DNA of 64,000 bases from Sceloporus undulatus (Eukaryota > Chordata > Lepidosauria > Squamata > Phrynosomatidae): contig NC_056527.1 of NCBI RefSeq assembly GCF_019175285.1, positions 113,553,434 through 113,617,433 on the forward strand, written 5' to 3'. The position numbers and the translations under genes are program-made. The notes under the pieces were generated by a model that was given only the letters and a program-made list of their open reading frames with translations, was not told the DNA's origin and did not search any database. This document shows positions 23,181-33,855 of this stretch, piece by piece (the first letter of the stretch is position 1; each line of letters begins with the position of its first letter).

Positions 23181-23188
23181 ATGCAAAA
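23181..23188 (+). promoter_or_regulatory. Octamer-like site of VH08
   Basis: ATGCAAAA (7 of 8), 124 nt before the ATG. A TATA-like ATAAAAG lies at about 23,290. Confidence 0.6.
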
Positions 23189-23304
23189 CAGCTTCATCTT
23201 TAAATCAGCCTTACATCTTTCCTTTTCTCAGTTGCACAGCAACACAACCCAGGGTATTTGTGGCTTCACTAGTCAATCCATCTCAGAGCATAAAAGGAGG
23301 GAAA

Positions 23305-23740
23305 ATGATACTGTGGATTCAACTTATTTTACTTTCAGCAGCCATTGGAGGTAATTATTCTTGCATCATAGGTCATGCAAAATTATTACAGTGCAGACGT
23401 TAAGACGATGAGAGATTTATAATCTCTCTTCTTTTCCAGGATTTCAATCAGAGATCCTTCTACAAGAATCTGGAGGAGATGTTAAAAGACCCGGAGAGTC
23501 TCTCCGTCTGTCTTGTCAAGGCTCTGGCTTCTCTTTCAGCAGCTATCAGATGAATTGGGTGAGACAAGCTCCTGGAAAAGGATTGGAATGGATTGCCTTT
23601 ATCGATATCACTACTATATACTATGCTAACTCCGTTAAGGGTCGATTCACCATCTCCAGAGACAATTCCATTAGCATGCTCTTCCTGCAAATGAATGACC
23701 TGAAGGAGGGAGACACAGCCTTGTACTACTGTGCTAGAGA
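23305..23740 (+). CDS. IGHV: IGHV segment VH08, family D, open
   Basis: Leader exon 23,305-23,350 ([15 protein letters not shown], donor GTAATT). V exon 23,440-23,740 after TTCCAG. FR1 [16 protein letters not shown], Cys23 in [12 protein letters not shown]1 FSFSSYQ, FR2 [14 protein letters not shown], short CDR2 (FIDITTIYY), FR3 [19 protein letters not shown], end ALYYCARD. This is the clan III-like family that also holds VH15, VH17 and VH19. The leader intron is only 89 nt. Open throughout. Confidence 0.94.
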
Positions 23741-23780
23741 CACAGTGACTGAAAAACTAGTATGTGACAAAACAAAAACT
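23741..23780 (+). other. RSS of VH08 (23/24-bp spacer)
   Basis: Heptamer CACAGTG (23,741-23,747). The nonamer reads AACAAAAAC at 23 bp or, fitting better, ACAAAAACT at 24 bp. Confidence 0.85.
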
Positions 23781-24179
23781 TGACTCAAAATTATTGTGCT
23801 TCTCCTGTGCATTGCAAGGGGGCAGCAAGCACACAGCCATCACATGAATAAACAAAGCAAAACAAAACACTACCAGTTAAATCACCAAGGGTTGCTTTAG
23901 AAGCCAGGCATGCTGCAAGGAATAATTCATGTAGTCTACCAGGGTATCTGAAGAAATGCATTGAAATCCAGAAAAGCTTGTGCTGAAATAAATCATTTGT
24001 AAACAGGTTACTGGGTTCCTTCTCTCCGCTCCCTTTTATGGTTTTAAATACTGGGACAGACAACCACAGCCATCTTTTTGAAACCCTTGGGATGGTTGAG
24101 AATTGGATTCTGTTCATTTTAAAAAGAATATTCCAAACTTGCAGATTTCAAATCTAGAGATTTTGAAGGATCCCCCCCG

Positions 24180-24183
<4 letters not shown>

Positions 24184-24222
<39 letters not shown>
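24184..24222 (+). repeat. (CA)n microsatellite
   Basis: About 19 CA dinucleotides. Confidence 0.95.
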
Positions 24223-24224
<2 letters not shown>

Positions 24225-24691
24225 GATGGCTGTGCCTGTCTGTTCCAGCTATGTGAAAATTTTGATAGCTCTAATACTTAGAGATATATTTTAGTATGAG
24301 CTTTTTTGGATGGCAGTCCATTTCCTCAGATGCAAAACTATCAGGTTTGCCCCACCAGACTAAGGGGCTGAATTGCCTGAATGTAGAAAAGTCGGCCTGT
24401 ATCAAAGCATGTACAAACACAATTTTCTCAAAAAGTTGCATATTGCAGGTATTTCAACATTTATTTCAAAATAAATAGACCTCCCAGTAGTTAACTCCCC
24501 CTTTTTGGGGAAAGGATATTGTGATATGTGGAAAAGTCCATTGTCATTAATGAGTGTATCTATATTGAAGAATTAAAGCAATTTGACACCACTTTAACTG
24601 TCATGACTCTGTCCTACAGAATCGAGGAAGATGTATCCCCTCCAGGGATATTAATAACACAACAATATATGAACAAATGCTTCAGATAACT

Positions 24692-24862
24692 TGTTGTTGT
24701 TATTGTATACCTTCAAGTCTACTCTGACATCTGGTGATCCTATCATAGGATTTTCTTGGGCAGATTTATTCAGAGGAGGTTTGGACTTGCCTTCCTCTAA
24801 GGCTGAGAGGATGTGATTTGTTCAAGGTCACCTAGTAGATTTCCATAGACAAGTGAGGAGTC
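24692..24862 (-). mobile_element. Sauria-type SINE, reverse
   Basis: Reverse-oriented 3' and central parts: TTGTTGTTATTGTATACCTT, GATCCTATCATAGGATTTTC and CTCTAAGGCTGAGAGGATGT. Truncated before the tRNA-like head. Confidence 0.75.
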
Positions 24863-24983
24863 AAGTCAGATGAATTGGGTGAGACATGCTTTTCAGAAAA
24901 CCTCTAACAAGTCTCTACAAACAAGAGATTATTATACGATTTACAAGATTCATAAAGTATTATCTGAGTAGAATGAAAATCAT

Positions 24984-24991
24984 ATGCAAAT
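24984..24991 (+). promoter_or_regulatory. Ig octamer of VH09
   Basis: Perfect ATGCAAAT, 122 nt before the ATG. Confidence 0.88.
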
Positions 24992-25105
24992 CCTTAGCAT
25001 GTGTAGATTTCCTTTTAAACATCCACACACAAATTCACCTCTAGGTTTTTCTGAAGACACATCTCTGCCATCACATCAAAGAGACTCATTAATCTTCGGC
25101 ACACC

Positions 25106-25555
25106 ATGAATCGTCCACTTCTTTTTCTTTCCTTACTGGTTTCTCCATTATGTGAGTGTCTTCCAAGATAAATAAATGTCAAGGACAAAATGTGACCAAA
25201 GCCAGTGTTTTATTAATACATGTTTTGTCATTAACCTTAGATGTCCACTCCAGTGTTCAGCTCATGGAATCTGGACCAGGAACCGTGAAACCCGGAGGAT
25301 CTCTGAGACTAACTTGCACCATCAATGGTGACTCTGTCAAGAGCAACTTATGGGATTGGATCCGGCAATCCCCTGGGAAAGGACTGGAATGGTTGGGGGA
25401 AATAGACTGGGATGAATCGAAATGGCGCTTAGACTATGCCCCATCTTTCCGAGGCAGAATCACCATTTCGGCTGACTCCTCCAATAATGTGTATTATCTT
25501 GCACTGTCGTCTCTGACAGAAGCAGATACAGCCACCTATTACTGTGCTCGAAATC
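25106..25555 (+). CDS. IGHV: IGHV segment VH09, family E, open
   Basis: Leader exon 25,106-25,151 ([15 protein letters not shown], donor GTGAGT). V exon 25,241-25,555 after CCTTAG, beginning [13 protein letters not shown]. Cys23 lies in [11 protein letters not shown]2 is [17 protein letters not shown]2 is long ([13 protein letters not shown]), FR3 [18 protein letters not shown], end ATYYCARNP. The GP and the aliphatic FR3 resemble clan II heavy-chain V genes. FR3 carries ALSS in place of ELRS found in VH14, VH16 and VH18. Open throughout; the heptamer supplies an in-frame TGA, as in all family E members, which does not matter after joining. Confidence 0.94.
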
Positions 25556-25594
25556 CACAGTGAAACAAAACAAAAGAAGTACTGTACAAAAAGG
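25556..25594 (+). other. 23-RSS of VH09
   Basis: Heptamer CACAGTG (25,556-25,562), 23-bp spacer, nonamer ACAAAAAGG (25,586-25,594). Confidence 0.92.
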
Positions 25595-25930
25595 GGAAGG
25601 CACATTATCTTGGAAATTTATCTTTAAGACATTTAAGACTCCAGTACCCAGAAAAAGGCATTTTATATGAGTCACACATTATGCGAGCCAGAGGGAATGC
25701 ATATACTATTGGTGATGTTCACACTCCACTTCATGTATATCTGAGGAAGTGAGCTACTAAAATAAATTATAGCTGGGAGAGGCAGAAGAAAGTGGGAGGG
25801 AAAATAAGAGAGAGGGAGAGAGAGAGAGATCTCTAATTTTATCACAAAAAAAGAATACCTCTAGTAAATACTTTCTTAGTGGGGAAATAAACCTGAGTAA
25901 ATGTATAATCTCACTCTTATATTACCTTTA

Positions 25931-26099
25931 CAGTCAGCCCTTGGTATCTGCTGCAGTAAAATGGTGCCCCCCCCCCCAATAAAAAATGACAAAATCAAGG
26001 TTTGCTTTTTGGAATTAATACATTTTTAAAATATTTTCAAGATGTAGATGCTTGAGTCCATGGATAAAAAAAATATCTGTGGATATGAAGGGCTGACTG
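25931..26099. mobile_element. Tigger/pogo-like MITE
   Basis: Inverted ends CAGTCAGCCCTTGGTATC and GATATGAAGGGCTGACTG, flanked by TA on both sides (25,929-25,930 and 26,100-26,101). 169 bp, non-coding, with a C-run inside. Confidence 0.8.
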
Positions 26100-27201
26100 T
26101 ATTCCAACTTGCGGCTTTCTGCCACAGTTTTAAATTAACCTTACCGCCCCCCCCCCCTCCTGTTAGCAGAAACATATTCCTTGGAACATGGTAAATTTCA
26201 CAATACTTCTTATGAAAATACATTTCATTACACTCAAGCTTTATACCAGTGATTCTAAAACATTTTTGCGTACCTCCCCCATTCCCCCTGTGACCCTTCC
26301 AATGCTTATTTCTTCATATTAGGTTTACTATTCTACTGCAAATTCAAAAGGGGTTGCTGCTCCCTTTGTACCTGGTCTCCATGAGAGCAGCAACCAAGCA
26401 GCTGGGTCAGCACTGACCAAGAAGCTTTTCATCCATGCCACTCCTGTGGCAAAGTTCAGGGAAGAGATCTCTCAGTCAGTACTCAGTTTCATCTCTCAAG
26501 GTGATCAGGAGCAAAATGAGATGCTTCTCCCCAGCAAGGAAGGACTCTCAATCCTTTGTTGGGGCAGAGAGAGGTACAGCTGGTGTTTACAGAGGACACA
26601 TTTTGGACTGGAGCCTGGCATGGATGGGGAAACAGAGATATTTTAACTACAGGAGCTGCTCCAAGGTAAAGAACTCTTTCCAAGAAGTAACTCCAGATAC
26701 ATTTCCCCCTCCTTCCCTGAGACATGTCTCGCCTAGACAGCTTCAAGTGTCCTCCCTAAAAAACCCATGGAGTGACCTTTGGGCAAGTCCCATGCTCTCA
26801 GCCTCAGGAGAAGGCAATGGCAAATGTTCTCTCAACAAATCTTGCCAAGAAAACCCTGTGACAGATAGGGTCACCTTAGGGTCTCCATAAGTAAGAAATG
26901 ACTTGAAAGAACACAACCACCACCACCAAGAACAACAACTTATTCAAGTGAAACATCTGAAGTTTTTCAAGGAAAGTAAAGAAGACTTTCAACAAGACTA
27001 GTGAAATTTGTTTTTGTGGAAAACACCAACACTGTTTCTTCTGCCATCTCTTCTCTCAGCCTGATGAAAGACAGCAGGAGTAGTAGAGCAGCTTCAACCT
27101 GCCAGCTAAGTCCTAAAAATACTGACAGAGTCTAAGCAGGGTCAAAATTTGAAAGTTCCTATTTGCTGCTGCTTGTTGCTTCAGCTGAACACAGCTGAAC
27201 T
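26100..27201. other. Intergenic, VH09 to VH10 (left)
   Basis: Unassigned sequence. Open frames at 26,435-26,890 (up to 151 codons) overlap a SINE (26,763-26,940) and show no family features. No gene recognised. Confidence 0.5.
26763..26940 (+). mobile_element. Sauria-type SINE, 5'-truncated
   Basis: GGGCAAGTCCCATGCTCTCA, CTTGCCAAGAAAACCCTGTG and CCATAAGTAAGAAATGACTT, ending in an ACAACAAC tail. Confidence 0.8.
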
Positions 27202-27418
27202 GGGGTGCATCTACACTGTAAAATAGCACAGAAAGTGGTTGGACACCACTTGAAGTGCTGTAACTGCATCCTATGTAATCGTGGGATTTGTAGTTTTACA
27301 AATTTGTTTTTAGCCTTCTCTGCCAAGAGGTACTGCTGCCTCAAAAAACTACAAATCCCAGGATTTGGCAGTTAACACAATGCTAAACTGCATTATTTCT
27401 ACACTGTAGATGGACCTT
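27202..27418. mobile_element. Palindromic ~210-bp MITE, copy
   Basis: GTGCATCTACACTGTAAAAT at the left, CTACACTGTAGATGGACC at the right, and mirrored ACTACAAATCCCAGGAT arms. Confidence 0.75.
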
Positions 27419-27433
27419 TGTTTTATGGCAATA

Positions 27434-27672
27434 CAGTGGTGCCTCGGGTTACGAAATTAATTCGTTCCGCCATTCCCTTCGTAACGCGAAAATTTCGTAA
27501 CCCGAAATAGCTTTCCGTTAGCGCTGGAAGCCTATAGCATTTGAATTTCGCGCCGAAATGAATTTCGTAACCCGAAAAATATTTCGTAACCCGAAACAGT
27601 TTTTTCCAATCTGACTTTTTCGTATCCCGGAAATTTCGTAACGCGATCATTTCGTATCCCGAGGTACCACTG
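27434..27672. mobile_element. Mariner-like MITE with repeated inner motif
   Basis: 239 bp flanked by TA (27,432-27,433 and 27,673-27,674). Inverted ends CAGTGGTGCCTCGGGTTACG and CGTATCCCGAGGTACCACTG. Inside, variants of TTTCGTAACCCGAAA recur several times in both orientations. Confidence 0.82.
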
Positions 27673-27854
27673 TACTGTAAAGTTCAACTTCATATAGTTG
27701 CAGTATAACACAACCGTTATATGAACAAGGAGTAGCAGTAATAGTATTAGAAACAATTAATAGTGGTACAGAAGGACTTGAGAAGTCTTCAGAGGTTAAT
27801 GCATGTCTTCAAAAAAACAACAAACCCACACCTCTCTCTTATAAAGAAGGAGAT

Positions 27855-27862
27855 ATGCAAAT
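27855..27862 (+). promoter_or_regulatory. Ig octamer of VH10
   Basis: Perfect ATGCAAAT, 141 nt before the ATG. Confidence 0.88.
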
Positions 27863-27995
27863 TATGGGACAGTTCACTCTTTTAAAACTTCTCCTTTGTT
27901 CTTGGCTGTGATCAAATCGATTCCAAAGAAGGATTCTTGCTGGGCAGTCGCCACCCCATCTGACAAAGAATTTCCCACCAAACAACTAAATGGAA

Positions 27996-28532
27996 ATGGA
28001 CCTTTGGATTCATTTCATTTTTACTCTCATTCTTTTCAAAGGTATTTTGTGAAATTCTCTGCAATATCAGTAGATGAGAGGAAGCACTGCCAAATCTGAT
28101 TAAATAACACTGCTAGTAGAACTGATGTTGCAGCTACTATTGCTGCTGCTGATGATAATCATGATGATGATGGAGATGACAAAAATGATGGTGATATGTG
28201 AATAAAGCTTGTCACTTTTCTTTCTTCCTAGGTGTCCAGGCAGACATATCTCTGATAGAATCAGGAGGTGCTGTGAAAAGACCAGGAGATTCCCTTCAAC
28301 TCACATGCACCACTTCAGGGTTCAATATAGACAGCTATTGGATGCACTGGGTTCGACAGGCTCCTGGAAAAGGGCTGGAGTGGGTCTCGAGAATTTATAG
28401 AGGGAGTACAAATTATGGATCTTCAGTCAGTGGTCGATTCACAACATCCACCGACAGTTCAAAACAGCTTGTTTATCTAAATATGGGACAGCTGAAAGCT
28501 GAAGACACTGCTGTTTATTACTGTGCTAGAGA
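27996..28532 (+). CDS. IGHV: IGHV segment VH10, family B, open
   Basis: Leader exon 27,996-28,041 ([15 protein letters not shown], donor GTATTT). An in-frame ATG six bases upstream (27,990) could also start it (MEMDLW). V exon 28,232-28,532 after TTCCTAG. FR1 [16 protein letters not shown], Cys23 in [12 protein letters not shown]1 FNIDSYW, FR2 [17 protein letters not shown]2 [11 protein letters not shown]3 [19 protein letters not shown], end AVYYCARD. Near copy of VH05 but with a consensus heptamer. Open throughout. Confidence 0.95.
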
Positions 28533-28571
28533 CACAGTGAGAGAAAGTGCATCTGAGCTTAAACAAAAACC
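28533..28571 (+). other. 23-RSS of VH10
   Basis: Heptamer CACAGTG (28,533-28,539), 23-bp spacer, nonamer ACAAAAACC (28,563-28,571). Confidence 0.93.
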
Positions 28572-28762
28572 CTGAAAGAGATTAGCAGAAGTGGAGAGGA
28601 AGAAACATGCAGCTTCACATGCAGCTGGTTGATCAAGTAGACCACACTGTTGTGATTTTGGTACATACATTGGTCTTTTTTTTAAATGACACAAATCAGT
28701 TGGCTGTGGACCCTCAGGTGGTAGCACTCATTGAGCAGTTTGGTGTGTGTGTGTTACACATA

Positions 28763-29066
28763 CAGTTGCCCCTCCACATTTGCAGCTTTGACTTTGTGAA
28801 TTTGATTAATGTGTTCTCTCTAGGAATCTCTAGGTCTTCCAATGTGACTCTGGAGGCACATTGGAGGACCTAGATATTTGTAGAGAAATCACTTCTTTAG
28901 GCATTTGTAGCTCTTTGGTCAACATCTGCTGGAAGCTGGCTATAGAGTTGCACTAGTGACTAAGAAATTCCTAGAGAGGTGTTCTCTCAGGTTTTTATTT
29001 ATGTTTTCCCCCCACTTTCATATGGGTCTTGCATCCCTAACTACAGCAAACATGGAGGGCCCACTG
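28763..29066. mobile_element. Tigger/pogo-like MITE
   Basis: Inverted ends CAGTTGCCCCTCCACATT and ACATGGAGGGCCCACTG with TA on both sides. 304 bp with no transposase frame. Confidence 0.72.
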
Positions 29067-29126
29067 TATATATAACAGTTTAATTAGGAAAGAAAGCTGT
29101 CTTCAAATTATCTTCACTGTTGAGAA

Positions 29127-29183
29127 GAAGAAGAAGAAGAAGAAGAAGAAGAAGAAGAAGAAGAAGAAGAAGANNNNNNNNNN
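29127..29183 (+). repeat. (AAG)n microsatellite ending in a 10-N gap
   Basis: About 15 AAG units run into 10 N at 29,174-29,183; the true repeat length is unknown. Confidence 0.95.
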
Positions 29184-30824
29184 GGAGACTGGCATCCTAG
29201 ATGTACTACAATGTTACTTGACCACTGTAGTTATGTAGCTCTGTAGAGAATCCTGGCTGAAACGTCAATCTCTGCTTAGTCTGTTACAGTAAGCAATTGA
29301 TTAATGGTCTCACCTCCTTGTATGTGTGATGCCCGGCGTGATAGGAAGAAACAGGACCTTTGCTGCAATTTCCCCTTGCTCCAGATATTATTTGTGCAAA
29401 GAGTACGTGGGACCATCAGCCAGCTTCTTCTTACTTGACAGGGGAACAGATATTTGTCAATCAGAGAGGCTGCTTCCCTGTAAATGAAGATTCAGGACAA
29501 TGACATCCTGTCCCTTGTGTGATAAACTCCACTGTTGTGCTGAGTTGATGTAGCAAGACTGGGCACCAGTGTTGAGATTCTAAAGATTATTTGTGTTCAT
29601 AGGAAATTGCTGCTCTACAATTCAAGGATGCTAGAGGTGAGGGGACGATTCCCTGATGTTTCAGAAGTGTGTCAGGCTTTCACACACGCATGATTCCCTG
29701 ATGTTTTACTGGCGTTTTACCAGCACTTACCCCATGGCAAGCGTTGGTGTGAAAATCTTTAAAGTTTCATGATGAACTTCCTTTGTGATCTCGCATGCTT
29801 ATCAGGGATTTGTATGGACTTAGCCCAACTGAATAGAGGTGATGAGGTACACCTATCCAAAGAGGAATGTGGTATTTACTTGAATTCCATTACCCTCCTG
29901 CTGCAGTGGTACATTCAAACTGGGCTAACCCCCTCCTGTGGCAGATATGTGGCATGACTTAAATTGAGGAGAAAGGAGATGACCACTGGGGTGGTTAGAG
30001 GGAAAAAGTGGGGTGTCTACAGTTGGGGCAGATGCATACCTTCAGCCTAGACTTTGGATACGATGCATTGAGTGGTCAGTTTCAAATACCCTGCACTGAA
30101 AGTTAATTGACCTACATGGGTTACCACCCCCACTTGTAGTGATCAATTGGACCCTGTTTACCCTCCTCCTTGCTGACACATATACATTATCTGATTATAT
30201 GATTTATGATTGTGATGTTTGCATTAAAGCTGTGGCCAGTATTGCAACCCACTATATGGTGTCTGCTCTTTGGTCTTTTGAGCCCCCCCCCCCCCCAATT
30301 CTACATTTGGATGCTAAATTATGTCAATCTCTTCAGCAATACTAGAAAAGCTGGTTTGAAATTTTTATGTCTCATCCTTTCTTCATCTGTTTCAATTTTT
30401 GATTGGTTATATTTATCAAGATAAAGATACATCTAGAAATCTGGAGCGTATCATTCATGCATGTCTATTCTGTTTTCTAAATCATGGGTAGTCCTGAAAA
30501 TAATCCACTGCACAACAAACCACTTTATACTTACATATGATACAAGCCTTATGTCTACAACTTTCAACTGGTGGAAAGTTGGCTTGTTTCAGCAAAAGCA
30601 ACAAAGAATCTTGTGGCACCTTGCAGGTAATTTTTCTTTCTTTTGCATAAGCTTTGCGGACTGCAACCCATTCCCTCAGAATCATGAGCTAATATGGTAA
30701 ATGGCACAATGTTCTATGCCTTTGATAAAGTAGGCTGCACCCCACCAAAGTATATGCCAAAGAAAAATGAGTTTGCCTTTGAGGTATCACAGTGTGGTAG
30801 ACATTCAAAGATATGATACAGAGT

Positions 30825-30874
30825 AGATAGATAGATAGATAGATAGATAGATGATAAATAGATAGATAGATAGT
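30825..30874 (+). repeat. (GATA)n microsatellite
   Basis: Two GATA runs separated by a short ATGATAAATA interruption. Confidence 0.92.
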
Positions 30875-31157
30875 TTTATCTTTTAAAATGTGTTTTATTA
30901 TTTTTATAATTATTTGTTTTAATATTGTAATAATTTAATTCCCTTTTAATGTACTGTTTTTTAATGTTGTGAAGATATTCTGAGTTCCAGTTCTGGGAAA
31001 AGAGTTGGATGTAAATAAATATGATGATGTTGTTGTTGATGATGATATCTTCTAAACCAATTCAAAATGTCAGCATTGAAGAATCAAGATCCCATACAAA
31101 CATTTCTTCTGAAGGCACTTGTCTTATAAAGGAGTTGTGTCTGCCATGTTGAATGTT

Positions 31158-31165
31158 ATGCAAAT
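31158..31165 (+). promoter_or_regulatory. Ig octamer of VH11
   Basis: Perfect ATGCAAAT, 144 nt before the ATG. Confidence 0.88.
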
Positions 31166-31301
31166 AATGGCAACAGTGAGTCACCTCTATAAGCAAACAT
31201 TGTTCCACTGAATTTGTGGAATGAAATCTTCAGGTCACTTTTCCCAAGAAGCAGCACTGGGACTTTTTTCTTCTTTAGAGTATCTCCAGACTCGAAATAA
31301 A

Positions 31302-31806
31302 ATGTTGCCTTGGCTGTATGTGATGGTTATCATAGCCATTTGGAGAGGTATTTTGCTCTCATCTGTAAGAGGGATTTTTCTCTCTCTTTAGAACGAGTGT
31401 AATCAGATGCTATTGTGATGAAAGTGTAGAGTAAGAAATTTGCTGATGGTTTACCTAATACATCCTAACTGTTCTTTTTTGTTTTCTGCTTCTCCTTGCT
31501 AGGAACAAATTCACAGAGTATCGTTCTGACCCAAGTTGGTTCAGAATTAAAGAAGCCTGGAGAGTCAGTTCAACTGAAATGTGCCACCAGTGGATTTGAT
31601 CCCAATGACTGGTGGATGGATTGGATCAGACAGAAGCCAGGGAAGGGTCTGGAATGGCTGGTGAGATACTGGAAATCTTCAGCCACTACCTACTATTCAC
31701 CTGCCATCCAAGGGCGCTTAACAGTCTCAAAGGACAGTTCAAATTTTTATTTGCAAATGAACAATCTGATTCCAGAGGACACTGCTGTGTATTACTGTGC
31801 AAGGGA
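31302..31806 (+). CDS. IGHV: IGHV segment VH11, family C, open
   Basis: Leader exon 31,302-31,347 (MLPWLYVMVIIAIWR, donor GTATTT). V exon 31,503-31,806 after TTGCTAG. FR1 [16 protein letters not shown], Cys23 in [12 protein letters not shown]1 FDPNDWW, FR2 [17 protein letters not shown]2 RYWKSSATTYY, FR3 [17 protein letters not shown] (same two-residue shortening as VH07), end [10 protein letters not shown]2 is closer to ordinary VH (GKGLEW) than in VH07 (GQGLQW). Open throughout, close to VH07 over exon and flanks. Confidence 0.95.
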
Positions 31807-31845
31807 CACAGTGAAAGAAAGACCATTAGAGATGATGCAAAAACC
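31807..31845 (+). other. 23-RSS of VH11
   Basis: Heptamer CACAGTG (31,807-31,813), 23-bp spacer, nonamer GCAAAAACC (31,837-31,845). Confidence 0.93.
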
Positions 31846-32261
31846 TTTCTAAGAAAATGACTCAGGAAAATCTTTGCAGATGGTAAAAGCCAAACCATAA
31901 TATTGTCAGAACTGAGGAACATTTTCCAAAGCTAATATTAAACATAAGAAAGATAGCAAGAATTTTGTTTTTCTTCACATAGCAGTGCAAATAACCATCT
32001 CAGCACTGTATAGATTTGTGTGTGAAAGGATGAGACAGAGAGACAAGGAGATATTTTTTATGTTTTCAAGATTTAGTGGGACTGAGATGGAAGACATTTC
32101 TGCTTATCTTCTGCTTCCATTAGAGAACAAAGCCTATCATGACTCTACCTCTCTGCATTCTTATGGTGATGGAAATTATGGAAATAAAGTTTTATTTACA
32201 GATTCTAGAAACCAAATCACACACTTGTCAAAAGTAAGGAAGTTTTCCTATTATTCCCAAG

Positions 32262-32360
32262 CATGGTGTTGGAAGTCAACTGTCCCAGACTCCAAGGCAG
32301 ATCTAATTTTTATTTGCAAATGAACACTTTGAATTTGGAGAAATCTTGCATTGTGCAAGA
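32262..32360 (+). pseudogene. IGHV framework-3 relic VH12, family C
   Basis: TAATTTTTATTTGCAAATGA (32,305 on) matches the FR3 coding stretch of VH07, VH11 and VH13 (SNFYLQMN). A TGTGCAAGAAAG stretch follows, where Cys104-Ala-Arg would be. Preceding bases (GGAAGTCAACTG) resemble their CDR2. No leader, FR1 or RSS remains. Probably the last piece of a tandem family C duplicate. Confidence 0.55.
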
Positions 32361-32829
32361 AAGTAAAACTGCCAGAGTTCAAGGGGAAAAAACACACACA
32401 CTGATGATGAAAATGGTTCCTGGTGAGGGAGCTCATGCCTCATTCTTCCTACAACTGTAAAAAGAGTGTTATTTAACTCTCAGAGGACGGAAGTATTCAG
32501 GAAAATAAAAAGATTCCTCTTTGTGTGTTACCATCCATACAGGAAACAGATGACTTGATACTGCAAGCAGTCTCAGAGCTTAGAAAAACAAGATGCATTT
32601 TGTTTGTGTAGTATGGAGATGTGCATCCATTCTGCAAGATTAAACTCTGGGTTTATTTTTCATGGAGCTCCTATGAAGTGCAAAACTTCCATTCACTGTA
32701 ATGGTGATGAACTATGGTGAAACTTTTTTTTAAAGAACGAGGTTCTTCAAGTCTACTGCAATGAGCTTCCAATGTCATAGTGGTGAGATGTAAACAGTAA
32801 AATCCTCCAGTCTTCTCTGTATCGGGTTC

Positions 32830-33010
32830 ACGGATGCATCTACATTGTCGTTTGACACCATAGTAGTTTAACTGTCATGACTGCATCCGACAGAATCCTG
32901 GGATTTGTAGTTTTGGGAGGTACCAGCAGTCTTTGGCAGAGAAGGCTAAAGACCTTGTATAACTACAAATCCCAAGGTTGAATAGAATGGAGTGACAGCA
33001 CTTAAAGTAC
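32830..33010. mobile_element. Palindromic MITE, left part, split by a hAT
   Basis: Left arm and centre of the ~210-bp palindromic family (CATCTACATTGTCGTTTGAC, GGGATTTGTAGTTTTGGGAG, AACTACAAATCCCAAGG). The right end resumes at 33,856 (GTCAAACTGCATATTTCTAC), after the hAT. Confidence 0.78.
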
Positions 33011-33018
33011 ACTTAAGG

Positions 33019-33207
33019 CAGGGGTAGGCAACCTTTTTGAGCCGGGGGCCGGTTTGCTGTCCCTCAGACAACTGGGGGGGGCAAAAGGGGGGGGGGGGGG
33101 GGCCTCCCCCCCGGGGGGGGCAGGACTGTGTGCGGGGGGTGGAGCTTCCACCCTCCAGGGGCGGAGCCGCATGCTCCGCCCCCAGAGTGATGATGATGAT
33201 GATGATG

Positions 33208-33246
<39 letters not shown>

Positions 33247-33847
33247 GTTCCAAGCATGGAAACTACTACAAAGCAATTCAAAAAAGGAAGAAAGCATGCA
33301 CACTGTCTCAACCCAGAAAGGCACAAGGTGCTGAGAGGGGATTTTGCACAAAGAACACCAAAGCCAAGTAAACAATAATAATAATAATAGTTACAAGCAT
33401 GGAAACTACTAAAATGCAATTCAAAATAAAAGGCAGAAAGCATACACTGTCTCAACCCAAAAAGGCACAAGATGCTGAGAAGGGATTTTGCACAGAGAAC
33501 ACCAAGGGCGCCTTCCCGGCTTCTGAGGGGCCTCGAGGCCCTCAGAGGCCGGGAAGGAGGAGGAGGACTCCCGCACGGGCATCCTCGCTGGCTCCTTCCC
33601 AGCCTCTGAGGGGCCTCGAGGCCCTCAGAGGCCGGAAAGGAGGAGGACACCCGCACGGGCGGCTCCGCTGGCTCCTTCCCGGCCTCTGAGGGGGCCTCAG
33701 AAGGAGAGGCCTGGGGCCGCACGGGCCCTGGGAGAAGCCCGCAGAGGCCCAGGAGGTGGCGGCGGCGGCGACAGGACCAGCCTGGGGCCGGTCCTGCCGC
33801 CTCCGCGGGCCGGATGCGGCCCACAGGCCGGGGGTTGCCGACCCCTG
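33019..33847. mobile_element. hAT element, non-autonomous, nested
   Basis: 829 bp with inverted ends CAGGGGTAGGCAACC and GGTTGCCGACCCCTG. A perfect 8-bp target duplication ACTTAAGG lies at 33,011-33,018 and 33,848-33,855. The inside is GC-rich with GAT/AAT runs (33,188-33,246) and short direct repeats. Its open frames (up to 292 codons, minus strand) have no transposase features. It is inserted in a palindromic MITE. Confidence 0.88.
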
Positions 33848-33855
33848 ACTTAAGG

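Larger units (their letters stand above)
23781..24983. other. Intergenic, VH08 to VH09
   Basis: Contains a CA microsatellite (24,184-24,222), part of a palindromic MITE (24,570-24,640), a reverse Sauria SINE (24,692-24,862) and a 21-nt VH08-identical scrap near 24,868. No gene. Confidence 0.6.
28572..31157. other. Intergenic, VH10 to VH11
   Basis: Contains a Tigger-like MITE (28,763-29,066), an AAG microsatellite with a gap (29,127-29,183), a short dispersed-repeat piece near 30,597-30,690 and a GATA run (30,825-30,874). About 29,190-30,580 holds nothing I recognise. Confidence 0.6.

Noticed and set aside
26435-26890. 151-codon open frame
   Set aside because: Its last third is SINE sequence and the rest has no recognisable family or splice context.
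32946-33824. 292-codon open frame on the minus strand
   Set aside because: Lies across a hAT and a palindromic MITE, with long runs of one residue from GAT/AAT repeats; no protein family features.
33480-33840. GC-rich stretch as a CpG-island promoter
   Set aside because: Entirely inside the hAT element bounded by its inverted ends and target duplication.
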